This document shows, piece after piece, positions 1 through 8,820 of a stretch of DNA of 64,000 nt. Numbering within the stretch: position 1 is the first letter of the stretch; every line of letters begins with the position of its first letter. Location: contig JBDHLD010000028.1 of the NCBI GenBank assembly GCA_039586035.1, positions 19,209 through 83,208 of the forward strand, in the 5' to 3' direction. Source of the stretch: JBDHHQ01 sp039586035. Its GTDB lineage: Bacteria; Gemmatimonadota; Gemmatimonadetes; Longimicrobiales; Gaopeijiaceae. Under the pieces are notes generated by a model. That model saw only the letters and a program-made list of their open reading frames with translations, made no database searches and had not been told where the DNA came from. The position numbers were made by a program, and so were the translations under genes.

Positions 1-1138
1 GCCGCCCGCCCACGTTCGCGAGCAGCTTGTTCGTGTCGCCCATGCGGGACGAGCCACCGGCGGCAAGGACCACGGCGGCGAATCGGTGTGCGCCTTGGGG
101 CTCGCCCGATGGCCCGCGGCGAGGTTGGAGCCGGCCAGGTGGCTCTTTGAGCAGCCCACCGACGGCCATGTCCGCGATGTCGTCCTCCGAGGGCATGCGT
201 CCGGCCAGCACGTGCTCGAGCACCATGTCGAATCCGTTGCGGCGGATCGATCTGGCGCAACCGGGCACGCCCAGGACCGGCGTGCCTTCATGTCTCGCCA
301 GAAGCGTGAGATTCCCGGGATCCACCGGGATGCCCAGGTGGAGGATCTGCCCCCCCGCGCGCTCCACGGCTCTGGGGATCACGTCGCCGCGGTCGCCCGT
401 GGCAGACGCTCCCAGGACGAGCACCAGATCGGAACCGGCTCTCAGGGCGTCCAGCAGCGTCGTCGTGACCGCGTCCAGCTCGTGGTCGCAGACGGCGTCG
501 GAGTCGAGGCGGCTCCCGAGGGCAGCCAGACGCCGAGTCATCGTGTCGCGCGATCGCTCGAGGACCTTCTGCGACGTTCCAGGCAGTCGTGTCTGGATCA
601 GACTCACACCGCAGGACTCGAAGGCGGCTACGCGCAGTGGCGGTCCGCGGACCCGCATGGCGGGCGTTCCGTGATGGATCGACTCCAGGCAGGCGCTCAA
701 CGCCGCCGCCGGCACGGCGAAAGGGATGATCTTGACGGTGGCGACAAGGGTCCCCTGGCGGACCGGCGCCCAGGGGGGGAGGGTGGCGACGGTGACCGAC
801 TCGTGCACCCGGTTGAGCGCCTGGATCCGGTCTACGTCGAGGTGGACGAGACCACCCCGCCCGGCGACGAGGTTGCAGCGGCCCGTCCCGGGACGGCGCA
901 CCTCCACGTCGGGACCGGCCAGAGCCTGCGCGACGGTCTCTGCGGCCTCGTCTTCCGCTACGTCCTCTGCCTCGAGCACGGCTACGGTCACACGGGCGAT
1001 CCCCCCCTCGACGAGCGCCGTCACGTCGTCTCCGTCCAGCACGCGTCCCTTCCGGAGGAATCGACCGGAGGGCAGGCGGAGCGAGTGAGCCAGCACGCCC
1101 CCCTCGGCGTGCTGCGCTTCCAGGGGGCCGAACCTCAT
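1..1138 (-). CDS. Molybdopterin-binding / MobA-like NTP-transferase fusion protein (3' end outside window)
   Basis: The reading frame runs off the left edge; about 379 codons are visible. The N-terminal part resembles the molybdopterin-binding (MoCF) region of MoeA/MogA-like proteins, with a glycine-rich core around residues 230-300. Near the edge a nucleotidyltransferase domain begins with VVLAAGGSSRMG, the NTP-binding signature of MocA/MobA-like enzymes. Such fusions are known next to xanthine-dehydrogenase-type or CO-dehydrogenase-type molybdenum hydroxylases, where they are thought to make the cytosine dinucleotide form of the cofactor. The ATG overlaps the stop of the upstream xdhC C-domain gene (ATGA), so the two are translationally coupled. 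The family call is good; the exact nucleotide donor is inferred. Confidence 0.75.
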   Translation of the reverse strand, partial: MRFGPLEAQHAEGGVLAHSLRLPSGRFLRKGRVLDGDDVTALVEGGIARVTVAVLEAEDVAEDEAAETVAQALAGPDVEVRRPGTGRCNLVAGRGGLVHLDVDRIQALNRVHESVTVATLPPWAPVRQGTLVATVKIIPFAVPAAALSACLESIHHGTPAMRVRGPPLRVAAFESCGVSLIQTRLPGTSQKVLERSRDTMTRRLAALGSRLDSDAVCDHELDAVTTTLLDALRAGSDLVLVLGASATGDRGDVIPRAVERAGGQILHLGIPVDPGNLTLLARHEGTPVLGVPGCARSIRRNGFDMVLEHVLAGRMPSEDDIADMAVGGLLKEPPGRLQPRRGPSGEPQGAHRFAAVVLAAGGSSRMGDTNKLLANVGGR

Positions 1139-1839
1139 GGCGCGGTCGCCGCGCCTCGCAGGTGGCCGATGAGCTCCGCCACGATGGCCACGGCGATCTC
1201 GGCCGGGGTGCGGGCCCCGATGTCGAGGCCGATGGGACCCTTGATGCGCTGGAGGCTCCGCTCATCCGTGCCGCCTTCGCGGAGCCGCGCCAGGCGTTTC
1301 TGGTGCGTCTTCCGGCTCCCGAGGGCGCCGATGTAGAAGGCGTCGGAGTCCAGAGCCGCCTCGAGAGCGGGATCGTCCAGCTTCGGATCGTGCGTCAGCG
1401 TCACGATGGCGGTGCGGTGATCGGGATTCAGGCCGGGGACCGCCTCGTTCGGCCACCTGAGGTCCAGGAGAGTCCCCGGGAACCGCTCCGCGGACGCGAA
1501 CGCGGACCTCGGGTCCACGACGGTCACCTCGATTCCGGCAATGGTCGCGAGCTGGGCCAGGGGCTGGGATACGTGAACGGCGCCCACGACGATGAGTCGC
1601 ACTGGGGGATTGTAGGGTCGCAGGAAGACGCGTTCCCCGTCATGCTCGACGACTCCGGATCGGTCCGATCGCAAGGCGTCGGCCGCCGCCGCAGTCGGCC
1701 ATTCGCGGTGCAGCGCGGGCGTGTCCGGGTCAAGCGGGAACAGGAGCGCTTGCTCCCCGCTCTCCAGCCGAGTCGCCAGGACCGCCGGCCGTTTGCCGCG
1801 CCTGGCTTCGAGCAGATCCTCCAGGACGGCGCTGTTCAA
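1135..1839 (-). CDS. XdhC C-terminal-domain protein (molybdenum hydroxylase maturation)
   Basis: About 234 residues. The C-terminal half is the Rossmann-like XdhC_C domain, with RLIVVGAVHVSQPLAQLA followed by VVDPR and then GALGSRKTHQKR, all typical of XdhC/CoxF proteins. This family binds and protects sulfurated molybdenum cofactor and inserts it into xanthine dehydrogenase-type enzymes. The chosen start is a TTG that overlaps the stop of the XdhC N-domain gene. A longer upstream frame with an ATG exists, but it only mirrors the preceding gene in another frame and looks like arginine/glycine-rich noise. N- and C-domains of XdhC are therefore on separate, coupled genes. No molybdenum hydroxylase structural gene is in the window; it may lie to the left. 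Confidence 0.8.
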   Translation of the reverse strand: MNSAVLEDLLEARRGKRPAVLATRLESGEQALLFPLDPDTPALHREWPTAAAADALRSDRSGVVEHDGERVFLRPYNPPVRLIVVGAVHVSQPLAQLATIAGIEVTVVDPRSAFASAERFPGTLLDLRWPNEAVPGLNPDHRTAIVTLTHDPKLDDPALEAALDSDAFYIGALGSRKTHQKRLARLREGGTDERSLQRIKGPIGLDIGARTPAEIAVAIVAELIGHLRGAATAP

Positions 1840-2162
1840 TCGACCCTCTCGAGGTACACCACCACGGTGCCGCCGCACGCCAAGCCGACCTCCCAGGCCT
1901 GGTCGTTCGTGACGCCGTACTCCAGCAGCTTCGGGAATCCCGATCCGATGACGTCGGCTGCCTCGTGGATGACGGCGCCCTCCACGCACCCGCCGGACAC
2001 CGAACCCACGAACGAGCCGTCGTCCGTGATGGCCATGTGGCTGCCCTCTTTCCGAGGCGCCGAGCCCCACGTCCGTACCACCGTAGCCAGGGCGACGGCG
2101 CGGCCCTGACCGCGCCAGCTTCGGACCTGAGCAAGGACGTCCTCGTCTAGATCTGATCGCAT
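1836..2162 (-). CDS. XdhC N-terminal-domain (XdhC_CoxI) protein
   Basis: About 108 residues. The conserved block RTWGSAPRKEGSHMAI followed by GSVSGGCVEGAV is the XdhC_CoxI domain signature, including the conserved Cys of SGGCVE. It is probably the first gene of a minus-strand operon of three: this N-domain protein, the XdhC C-domain protein and the MoCF/NTP-transferase fusion, all overlapping by 3-4 bases. The ATG start at 2162 has a weak purine-rich ribosome site (AAAGG) about 10 bases upstream. An open frame continues further upstream but shows no conserved residues. The role is maturation of a molybdenum hydroxylase, inferred from the family. Confidence 0.8.
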   Translation of the reverse strand: MRSDLDEDVLAQVRSWRGQGRAVALATVVRTWGSAPRKEGSHMAITDDGSFVGSVSGGCVEGAVIHEAADVIGSGFPKLLEYGVTNDQAWEVGLACGGTVVVYLERVD

Positions 2163-2476
2163 CGTCTTCGTCGCCTTTGGGCGGGACAGCGCCGGCAAGG
2201 ACCGTTGTGGCGGGTCATGGCTCGAAACGCGGGCCCGTGACATACTCCCCTCAGACCCTGTCCGACACCACTGGCAACGTGGGGCTACGGCGCGAGGACC
2301 GAAAGCCCGACCCGCCGCTGCGCGGTGGGTGGCCGCGGGCATCCGTGACGTGGTCGGGCGCCGCGGCACCGGGTTCGCAGAGAGGGTGTAGGACGGGCGC
2401 GTGCGAGCCGGGTTCAGGTGCGCCGATTCCTCCTTTCCAAGAGGCCGAGCCGTTGGACGTTCCTTTCGTGAGTCGG
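2163..2476. other. Divergent intergenic region
   Basis: This 314-base gap separates the minus-strand xdhC operon from the plus-strand peptidase gene and must hold promoters for both. I see no convincing -35/-10 pair, hairpin or repeat in it. Open frames cross it on both strands but have no recognisable domain. Confidence 0.4.
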
Positions 2477-3577
2477 ATGAGCGCGAGTCGAAGGTGGAGC
2501 GAGACGGCCCCGCGGCCCTACGGGTGCCCGCTCGGTCGAGCCGTGCTCGGCCTCACTCTCTTCGCATGGGCAGGGCCCGCTTGGGCGCAGGCACCGGAGG
2601 AGGACATGGGACTGACCTCGGTGGCAGGTGTGAAGGTCGGCCAGGTGACGCTGGACGGACGCCCCACGGGGTGCACCGTGGTCTTGACCGAAGAGGGAGC
2701 CGTGGGTGCCGTCGACGTGCGGGGAGGCGCGCCGGGTACTCGGGAGACCGACCTCCTGGATCCCACCAACACCGTGCAGGAGGTCAACGCGGTCGTGCTG
2801 GCGGGCGGCAGCGCGTTCGGGCTCGACGCGGCCTCGGGCGTCATGCGTTACCTGGAGGAACGTGGGCGGGGCTACAGGGTGGGCGACGTGGTGGTGCCCA
2901 TCGTGGTGGGCGCGATCCTCTTCGATCTGGGCGTCGGCGATGACCCGAGCGTGCGTCCGGACGCGGACTGCGGCTACCTGGCCGCGGCCACGGCGAGCGC
3001 CGACGCGGTGGCCGAAGGGAGCGTGGGAGCGGGGGCGGGCGCTACGGTCGGGAAGCTCAGGGGGATGGCGCGGGCCATGAGAGGTGGGATCGGCACGGCC
3101 TCGGTGACGCTGCCGGGGGGGCTCACGGTGGCCGCGTTGGTGGCCGTGAACAGCGTGGGCGACGTCGTCGACCCGGCAACGGGGGCCGTCGTCGCTGGAG
3201 TGCGAACCGAGGACGGTCGCGGCCTGGCCGATGCCCGCCGGCTGGTCAGGGAGCCCGCGACGGGGGACTCCGACGGTCGGGCCAACACCACCATCGCGGT
3301 CGTCGCCACCAACGCCCGTCTGACCCAGGCCGAGGCCACCACGGTCGCGCGCATGGCTCACGACGGGATCGCACGGACCGTGTACCCCGCGCATACGCCC
3401 GGGGACGGCGACACCGTGTTCACGCTCGCCACCGGCGCCCACGTGGGAGACGAACCTCTCCTGGTCGTGGGCGCGCTCGCCGCGGACGTGTTGGCCGAGG
3501 CGATCGTCAGGGGAGTCCGGGCGGCCAGCAGCCTCCCGGGACTGCCTGCCGCCACCGACCTGGCTCCGGGACGGTGA
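2477..3577 (+). CDS. P1/DmpA family aminopeptidase (peptidase S58), exported
   Basis: About 366 residues. The start at 2477 gives a clear signal peptide ending at AWA-QA; an open frame continues upstream to 2177 but lacks family similarity. The mature protein carries the P1/DmpA fold: G-rich block AVVLAGGSAFGLDAASGV, then GKLRGMARAMRGGIG, then NTTIAVVATNA. In this family an autocatalytic cut before a Ser or Thr creates the N-terminal nucleophile; here it would be Asn270|Thr271. Characterised members cleave N-terminal D-amino or beta-amino acids from peptides. The stop overlaps the GTG of the following symporter gene, suggesting that hydrolysis and uptake of the released compound are coupled. 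The substrate cannot be read from sequence. Confidence 0.85.
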   Translation: MSASRRWSETAPRPYGCPLGRAVLGLTLFAWAGPAWAQAPEEDMGLTSVAGVKVGQVTLDGRPTGCTVVLTEEGAVGAVDVRGGAPGTRETDLLDPTNTVQEVNAVVLAGGSAFGLDAASGVMRYLEERGRGYRVGDVVVPIVVGAILFDLGVGDDPSVRPDADCGYLAAATASADAVAEGSVGAGAGATVGKLRGMARAMRGGIGTASVTLPGGLTVAALVAVNSVGDVVDPATGAVVAGVRTEDGRGLADARRLVREPATGDSDGRANTTIAVVATNARLTQAEATTVARMAHDGIARTVYPAHTPGDGDTVFTLATGAHVGDEPLLVVGALAADVLAEAIVRGVRAASSLPGLPAATDLAPGR

Positions 3578-4992
3578 CCCTCCAACTCGGTCTGCTGCTG
3601 GCGTACTCGGCGGCGCTGATCGGGCTGGGGCTGTGGATCGGCCGGCGGGTGGAGGGCAGCGGGGATTTCTTCGTGGCCGGCCGGCGGCTGGGCCCAGGCC
3701 TCCTCTTTGCCACCATGCTGGCAGCCAACATCGGTGCCGGATCGACCGTGGGGGCGGCCGGTCTGGGGTATCGGGATGGCCTGAGCGGCGCCTGGTGGGT
3801 GGGATCCGCGGGGGTGGGCACGCTGATCCTGGCCTGGTGGGTCGGACCTCGGATCTGGCAGGTGGCCTGGGACCGGGGTCTCTACACGGTGGGCGACTAC
3901 CTCGAGCACCGATACGGCCGCTCCGTCAGAGCGGTAATCGCGTCGCTGCTCTGGCTCGGGACGCTGGCCATCCTGGCGGGTCAGCTGATCGCCATGGCCT
4001 GGGTCCTGGAAGTCGTCGCCGGCACGCCCAGGTGGGTGGGGGTGCTGATCGGTGGCGGAGTCATGACCGTCTACTTCACCGCAGGCGGCCTCCTGACCTC
4101 GGCGTGGGTCAACCTCGTCGAGCTGGCGGTGCTGGTGGTGGGGTTCGCCGTGGCGCTGCCGTGGGCGCTGTGGGCCGCCGGCGGCTGGACCGAAGTCGCG
4201 GCGGCCGCTCCCGTCTCCGTCGAGGGGTACCTGAACCCCATGCGTGGTGGGGAATCGGGGTGGACCTATCTGGCCCTGCTCGCTCCCGCCTTCATCGTAT
4301 CGCCAGGCCTGCTGCAGAAGATCTACGGCGCCAGGCACGAGCACGTCGTCAAAGTCGCTGTGACGGCGGTGGGCGTGGCGCTGCTCTTGTTCGCGTTCGT
4401 GCCCCCGGTCCTGGGTATGATCGCCCGCGTCTACGAGCCCGCGCTGACGAACCACGAGCTGGCGCTCCCCACCGTGCTATCGGCGGGTCTGCCCCTGTGG
4501 CTCGGTACGCTGGCCCTCGCCGCCGTCTTCTCGGCAGAGATCAGCTCTGCGGACGCCATACTGTTCATGTTGTCCACCTCCCTTTCCCAGGACCTCTACA
4601 AGCGATTCGTGGCTCCCGACGCCAGTGACCGGAAGGTGCTGGCGGTGGCCAGGGGTGCAGCCGTCGCCGGCGGAGGTCTCGCCCTGCTCTTGGCCCTGGT
4701 CCTTCCGACGGTCATCGACTCGCTCACGATCTTCTACTCGATCCTGAGCGTCAGCCTGTTCGTCCCGGTCGTGGCCGGCCTTTACACGCGCCGCCCCGGC
4801 GTGCCCGAGGCCCTGGCCGCCATTGGAGCGGGCGTGGTGGGTCTTGCCGGCGCGCGCCTGTTGGGCCTCGGCACCTTGCACCGCTTCCTCGACCCGACGG
4901 TCGTGGGCCTGGTCGCCTCCGGTCTCGCCTTCGCGCTCGTGCTCTGGGCACGTACGGAGAAGACCGGGAGACCGGGGCCCCGGTCCCACTGA
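3574..4992 (+). CDS. Sodium:solute symporter family (SSF) transporter
   Basis: 472 residues, strongly hydrophobic throughout, with about 13 predicted membrane helices as is typical for SSF. The family block GAGSTVGAAGLGYRDG lies near residue 55 in the second helix region, and FSAEISSADAILFMLSTS is the conserved helix-8 region that helps form the sodium site. It starts at GTG overlapping the stop of the peptidase gene (GTGA), so the pair is co-translated. The cargo is unknown; a peptide-derived amino or beta-amino acid would fit the neighbour. It ends one base before the convergent asparagine-synthase-like gene, with no terminator seen between them. Confidence 0.85.
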   Translation: MTLQLGLLLAYSAALIGLGLWIGRRVEGSGDFFVAGRRLGPGLLFATMLAANIGAGSTVGAAGLGYRDGLSGAWWVGSAGVGTLILAWWVGPRIWQVAWDRGLYTVGDYLEHRYGRSVRAVIASLLWLGTLAILAGQLIAMAWVLEVVAGTPRWVGVLIGGGVMTVYFTAGGLLTSAWVNLVELAVLVVGFAVALPWALWAAGGWTEVAAAAPVSVEGYLNPMRGGESGWTYLALLAPAFIVSPGLLQKIYGARHEHVVKVAVTAVGVALLLFAFVPPVLGMIARVYEPALTNHELALPTVLSAGLPLWLGTLALAAVFSAEISSADAILFMLSTSLSQDLYKRFVAPDASDRKVLAVARGAAVAGGGLALLLALVLPTVIDSLTIFYSILSVSLFVPVVAGLYTRRPGVPEALAAIGAGVVGLAGARLLGLGTLHRFLDPTVVGLVASGLAFALVLWARTEKTGRPGPRSH

Positions 4993-4993
4993 G

Positions 4994-6757
4994 TCACCCC
5001 GCCGACAGGACCTCCCTGAGTACCAGGAGGTTCCGTAGCACTCGATCCGCCCCCCATCGGTCGTCGCTGGGTCTGGGCGGCGCCGAGAAGCGACGCCGCA
5101 GGGCCCGGCGCGCTCGCAAGACTGCGCGACGGCCACGGCGAGCCACCCGATGCCGAAGCCGAGGGTCCGTCTCGACGCGCTCGATCAGCCTCAGGAGCGT
5201 GCTGGGCGGCACGACGTCGTCCAGACGGCTCGTCGTGGATACGATCATGTCCCTCAGGGCGTTTGCGTGCGACCGCACCTCAGCGCCGACATCGAAGTAG
5301 TATCCGGCCGCGGTAGCTCGAGGGATCTCGAACACGTCGGGGTAAGCCGCTTCCATCGCCTCGTGGAAGAGGTAGGACCGGCGCACCGCTACGGTGAGCG
5401 TGGCCATGAAGTCCAGCATCTCGTAGTCGAGGAAGGGAAACCGCGGCGTCATGTACGCGCCGGGGAAGTGCTGGCGCCACGGCAGCAGCACGCCGGGAAG
5501 TCGGGCGTTCGCGTAGAAGTATCCCAGCCCCCCGCCCGACCGGTCCGCTCTCTCCTGCATCCGCGCCAGATCCGAGGTTACGCCCACCTCGAACCGGTCG
5601 AAGGTGCCGGGAGGGAAGTACCGGCGCATCCAGCGGATACGATGGAGAGGATACATGCTGCCTGGCGGGTGATAGAGGCCGGCTCGAGCCCGGCCACCCT
5701 CACGCAACGGGTTGTTGCCGTGGCGTGCTTCGCCGGTGAGCAGCACCGGGTTGGCCAGGCCCTGGACTTGCTCCCTCAACGCGGCCCAGGTGTCGACCTC
5801 GTCGCAGACGTGCGCCACGCCCTGGCCCATGAGAGCGTTGTCGCGGATGTGCCGTATGAAGTCGCCGTCATACGACGGAATCACCTCGTGCCGATATCCC
5901 AACCGCTCGCTCACCCGGGCCGCGACCCACGCGTCGGACCCGGGCTCCGGGGTACCGGACGCGTACGAGAAGCACGCGACGTCCCGAGCGCCGACGGATC
6001 GCGCCAGGATGGCGGCCAGGGCCACCGAGTCCCAGCCGCCGCTCAGCGAAAGGAAGATCGAGGGCCGGTCGGCCACGCATCGCTCGACGGCCTGCTGGAC
6101 GAGCCGGAGGGTCTCGGCGCGCAACTCGGCCCGATCGACGGCGGACGCGGTCGCTTCGAAGGGTAGGCGCCAGTGTTTCCGACTTTGAACGCCATCGAGT
6201 CCCAGCGCGTGGACGGAAGCGGGCTCGAGCGCGCGCACGCCCTCGTACGGGGTGCGTGACATGTGCATGACGCCGTTGGACACATACCAGGCGACGCCCA
6301 CGGGGTCGACGGGGAAGGGGGCGGTGTCCAGAGCGGCCAACGAGCTCGAGACTCTCACGCTTCCGCCGTGCTCACAAGCAAAGACGCGCCGGGTGCCCAT
6401 GCGGTCCGTCACGATCTCCACCGAGTCTTCTTCCGTGTCCACCAGGAGGATCACGTAGCTGCCGTTCAGGTCGCGGGCGAAGCTCGGCCCGCCCTGCAGG
6501 AACCCGTTCGCGATCTCCGACGGCTCTCGATGCGGGTGCGTCTCCCCCCAGACGAAGGCCGTCAGACGTCCTGAAGGCTCGATCCCGACAACGGTGGCCG
6601 GAGACCGAACCACGGTGACGCAGCGGGTGGCCGTGTCGAGAGCGTGCGTCGCGCCGCCCGGGGGCGTGGGCACCAGCTCCGGCCGCGGCGCTTCGGGCGC
6701 ATCGACGCGCACCAGGAGCGCCGGGGCTCGCAGGTCGGTGCCGCCGCGGGCGGTCAC
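4994..6757 (-). CDS. Asparagine synthase-like protein with degenerate amidotransferase domain
   Basis: 587 residues from a GTG start. The C-terminal half has the PP-loop ATP-binding motif SLSGGWDS (237-244) of asparagine synthase-type amidotransferases. The N-terminal half looks like the Ntn glutaminase fold (RDLNGSYVILLVD, then DRMGTRRVF) but has no Cys at position 2, so it probably cannot hydrolyse glutamine. Such proteins occur in polysaccharide, lasso-peptide and secondary-metabolite loci, where they use ammonia or catalyse beta-lactam or peptide-type activation. It lies 64 bases downstream of a glycosyltransferase on the same strand, which favours a role in a surface polysaccharide or glycan. 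The exact reaction is unknown. Confidence 0.75.
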   Translation of the reverse strand: MTARGGTDLRAPALLVRVDAPEAPRPELVPTPPGGATHALDTATRCVTVVRSPATVVGIEPSGRLTAFVWGETHPHREPSEIANGFLQGGPSFARDLNGSYVILLVDTEEDSVEIVTDRMGTRRVFACEHGGSVRVSSSLAALDTAPFPVDPVGVAWYVSNGVMHMSRTPYEGVRALEPASVHALGLDGVQSRKHWRLPFEATASAVDRAELRAETLRLVQQAVERCVADRPSIFLSLSGGWDSVALAAILARSVGARDVACFSYASGTPEPGSDAWVAARVSERLGYRHEVIPSYDGDFIRHIRDNALMGQGVAHVCDEVDTWAALREQVQGLANPVLLTGEARHGNNPLREGGRARAGLYHPPGSMYPLHRIRWMRRYFPPGTFDRFEVGVTSDLARMQERADRSGGGLGYFYANARLPGVLLPWRQHFPGAYMTPRFPFLDYEMLDFMATLTVAVRRSYLFHEAMEAAYPDVFEIPRATAAGYYFDVGAEVRSHANALRDMIVSTTSRLDDVVPPSTLLRLIERVETDPRLRHRVARRGRRAVLRARRALRRRFSAPPRPSDDRWGADRVLRNLLVLREVLSAG

Positions 6758-6821
6758 ACGCCCCCTCGCGACTGGCCGGCGAACAAGGCCCGCGGGTCTG
6801 CCTTGGAAGTCGGCGAAGGCT

Positions 6822-7895
6822 TCATCCGATCACGGCCTCGACGAGTCGCCTTGGATCGTGCTCCGACCGGAGCGTCGCTCCGGCCCTTCGAGCCGCGGCG
6901 GAGAAGGCCTCATAGCGAGCGGCGAGGTCCTTCGCGGCAAGGGCGGCGGCATCGATGTCGTCCGGCTGGACGACTGCGCCAGCGCCGAAACGCAGAACGG
7001 CGCGCGCCATCCAGGTGCCTTCATGCGCGACGATGGGTGCCCCCGCGCAGAGGGCGTCGAGGGTGACCCCGCTCACCCTGTCGGCGAAGTCGACCGGGTC
7101 GTACAACTGGATGCACACGGCGCCCTCGAAGGAGCGTCGGTACCGCTGCTCGTCGAGACTCCCGGGCTCGATCCGTAGCGCCGCGTAGTCGAGGCCTTCC
7201 AGACGCCGAACGTCCCGGGCGACGTCCGGGCTCAGTTGGCCGTAGACGTCGCCGACGGTCTGGACCAGCACGGGAACTCTCTCGTCCGCTGCGGCGAGCC
7301 GCGCGACGAGCTCCACCACGCGGTGGAACCCCTTGTCGCGGCGCGCCGCCCCGGCAAAGAGCAGATGCCGAAACGGCACGGAGCCGACGCCCGTTTCGCC
7401 CCGCATGGGCGTCGGGTAGGGCACGTGGCGGACCCTCCGGAAGCCGCAAGACATCAGGATGTCGCACACGGTGACGGTCGTTGTCAGCAGCTCCATCTCG
7501 GGGCGGCGCCTCGCCACCGCGGCCAGGCTCTTCAGCCTCTGAGGTGTGGGTCGCAGCCAGTGCACGTAGAGCACGGCCCTCCCGCTGCTCCGCCGGCCAA
7601 CGGCGCGATCGGCCAGCATGATGTCCGTTCGTCCCGCCGTGGGGATGAATACGGTGCGTCCGTCACCGAGCAGTCTGCGCACCAGAAAGAACGCCTGTGG
7701 CACGCGGATCCTGCGCCTGAACCAGGGCGTCAGCCGGACGTGGCCACCAGGGATCAAACCAGCACTCGCTCTTCGTCCGGCCCAGACGTGAAAGCGGTGC
7801 TCGGGCGCCGCGCCGCAGAACCTCGTGACCAGGGCGCGGGGGTGTCCCCGGTGGTCCTCGAGAGTGGGCTCGACGATGTGGATCGGCTGGGACAA
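6822..7895 (-). CDS. Glycosyltransferase (GT4-like)
   Basis: About 357 residues from a TTG start. The frame is open to 8264, but the extra upstream part has no conserved sequence and overlaps the promoter region of the divergent outer-membrane gene. The C-terminal half fits a GT-B glycosyltransferase: FRHLLFAGAARRDKGFHRVVEL at the interdomain junction, and a late glutamate/glycine region (GVTLDALCAGAPIVAHEGTW) where nucleotide-sugar is bound in GT4 enzymes. There is no signal peptide, so it is probably cytoplasmic or peripheral. With the asparagine-synthase-like gene it forms a two-gene minus-strand unit, possibly for decoration of an extracellular glycan. Start and substrate are uncertain. 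Confidence 0.65.
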   Translation of the reverse strand: MSQPIHIVEPTLEDHRGHPRALVTRFCGAAPEHRFHVWAGRRASAGLIPGGHVRLTPWFRRRIRVPQAFFLVRRLLGDGRTVFIPTAGRTDIMLADRAVGRRSSGRAVLYVHWLRPTPQRLKSLAAVARRRPEMELLTTTVTVCDILMSCGFRRVRHVPYPTPMRGETGVGSVPFRHLLFAGAARRDKGFHRVVELVARLAAADERVPVLVQTVGDVYGQLSPDVARDVRRLEGLDYAALRIEPGSLDEQRYRRSFEGAVCIQLYDPVDFADRVSGVTLDALCAGAPIVAHEGTWMARAVLRFGAGAVVQPDDIDAAALAAKDLAARYEAFSAAARRAGATLRSEHDPRRLVEAVIG

Positions 7896-8184
7896 CGGTG
7901 CGCCGTCGCTGTGGGAAGGGTTTGTGCGGCTCGCCGAATGTTTCACGGCCGGGCGGGAAAAGAAAAGCCAGCTCTGCAGCGGTGCGAGGCGCGAGGGACC
8001 GGGGAGCCTCGTGGATTGGCAGCACGGGCGGGCGTCAGGAGGGAGGTCGACTCCGGCCCCGAGGGGCGGTCTGAAAACGGAGCCAGACCGTTGCGCCACG
8101 ACGGCGCTCCGGATACCCTGTTCCGTCCCGCCGCGACCGAAACATGTGCTCGGCCTTGTCTTACATGACGCTCGCAGGTCCCAC

Positions 8185-8820
8185 GTGAAGATCCCAGTAC
8201 TCGTAATGGCGGCGCTGCTGTTCGCGCCCTCGCCGACCCGGGCCCAGTCTCCCTCGTGGGGCAACGGCTTCGGCTTCCAATGGCAGATCGGCTACAAGTC
8301 GGTGGGCGGCGGCTACGGGGACTTGCTCACGGACGGCATCGACGCCGACATCAACATCTTCTACAACCACAACAAGCTGCGCTTCGGCGGCGGCGGCAAC
8401 TTCGTCTCGCTCAACGTCGTGGAGCCGCTGCAGGACGAGAGCGTCAGCAGCGTCGAGCTGCACGCCTTCGTGGGCTACCACTTTCTGCGCGGCAACTTCC
8501 AGCCCTACGTCCAGGGTCGCTTCAACTTCGTGCGGATGCGCCCCGAGGGGCACGACTTCGACTTCGATCCCGAGGCGCCTCCCGAGGAGCCGGAGGAAGG
8601 CGAGAACGTGGCTGACCGTCGCTCGGGCTTCGGCGGCGGACTCGTGGCGGGATTCGAATACCGGCTGTCGCGCAAGATCGGGCTCGAGGCGAACGCGTCC
8701 ATCGACGGCTTCGCGACGGACGAGGTCAACCTGGACGAGATCGAGGAGCCGAGCCTCCAGGGAACGTTCACCGACGGCAGCAGATGGGGATTCCGTGTCG
8801 GAATCAACTGGTATCCCTAA
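8185..8820 (+). CDS. Secreted outer-membrane beta-barrel family protein
   Basis: 211 residues starting at GTG 8185, giving a signal peptide that ends at TRAQ. The mature part alternates hydrophobic and polar residues with aromatic girdle residues (INIFYNHNKLRFGGGGNFVSLN, VELHAFVGYHFLRG, WGFRVGINWYP) and ends in an aromatic residue plus Pro, as in small 8-strand outer-membrane barrels. A Pro/Glu-rich loop near residues 130-145 would be an external loop. No specific function is recognised. The next gene starts inside its last codons. Confidence 0.65.
   Translation: MKIPVLVMAALLFAPSPTRAQSPSWGNGFGFQWQIGYKSVGGGYGDLLTDGIDADINIFYNHNKLRFGGGGNFVSLNVVEPLQDESVSSVELHAFVGYHFLRGNFQPYVQGRFNFVRMRPEGHDFDFDPEAPPEEPEEGENVADRRSGFGGGLVAGFEYRLSRKIGLEANASIDGFATDEVNLDEIEEPSLQGTFTDGSRWGFRVGINWYP

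Noticed and set aside
27..2109. Plus-strand frames at the window start
   Set aside because: They are antisense to the XdhC and MoCF genes, which carry recognisable motifs on the minus strand.
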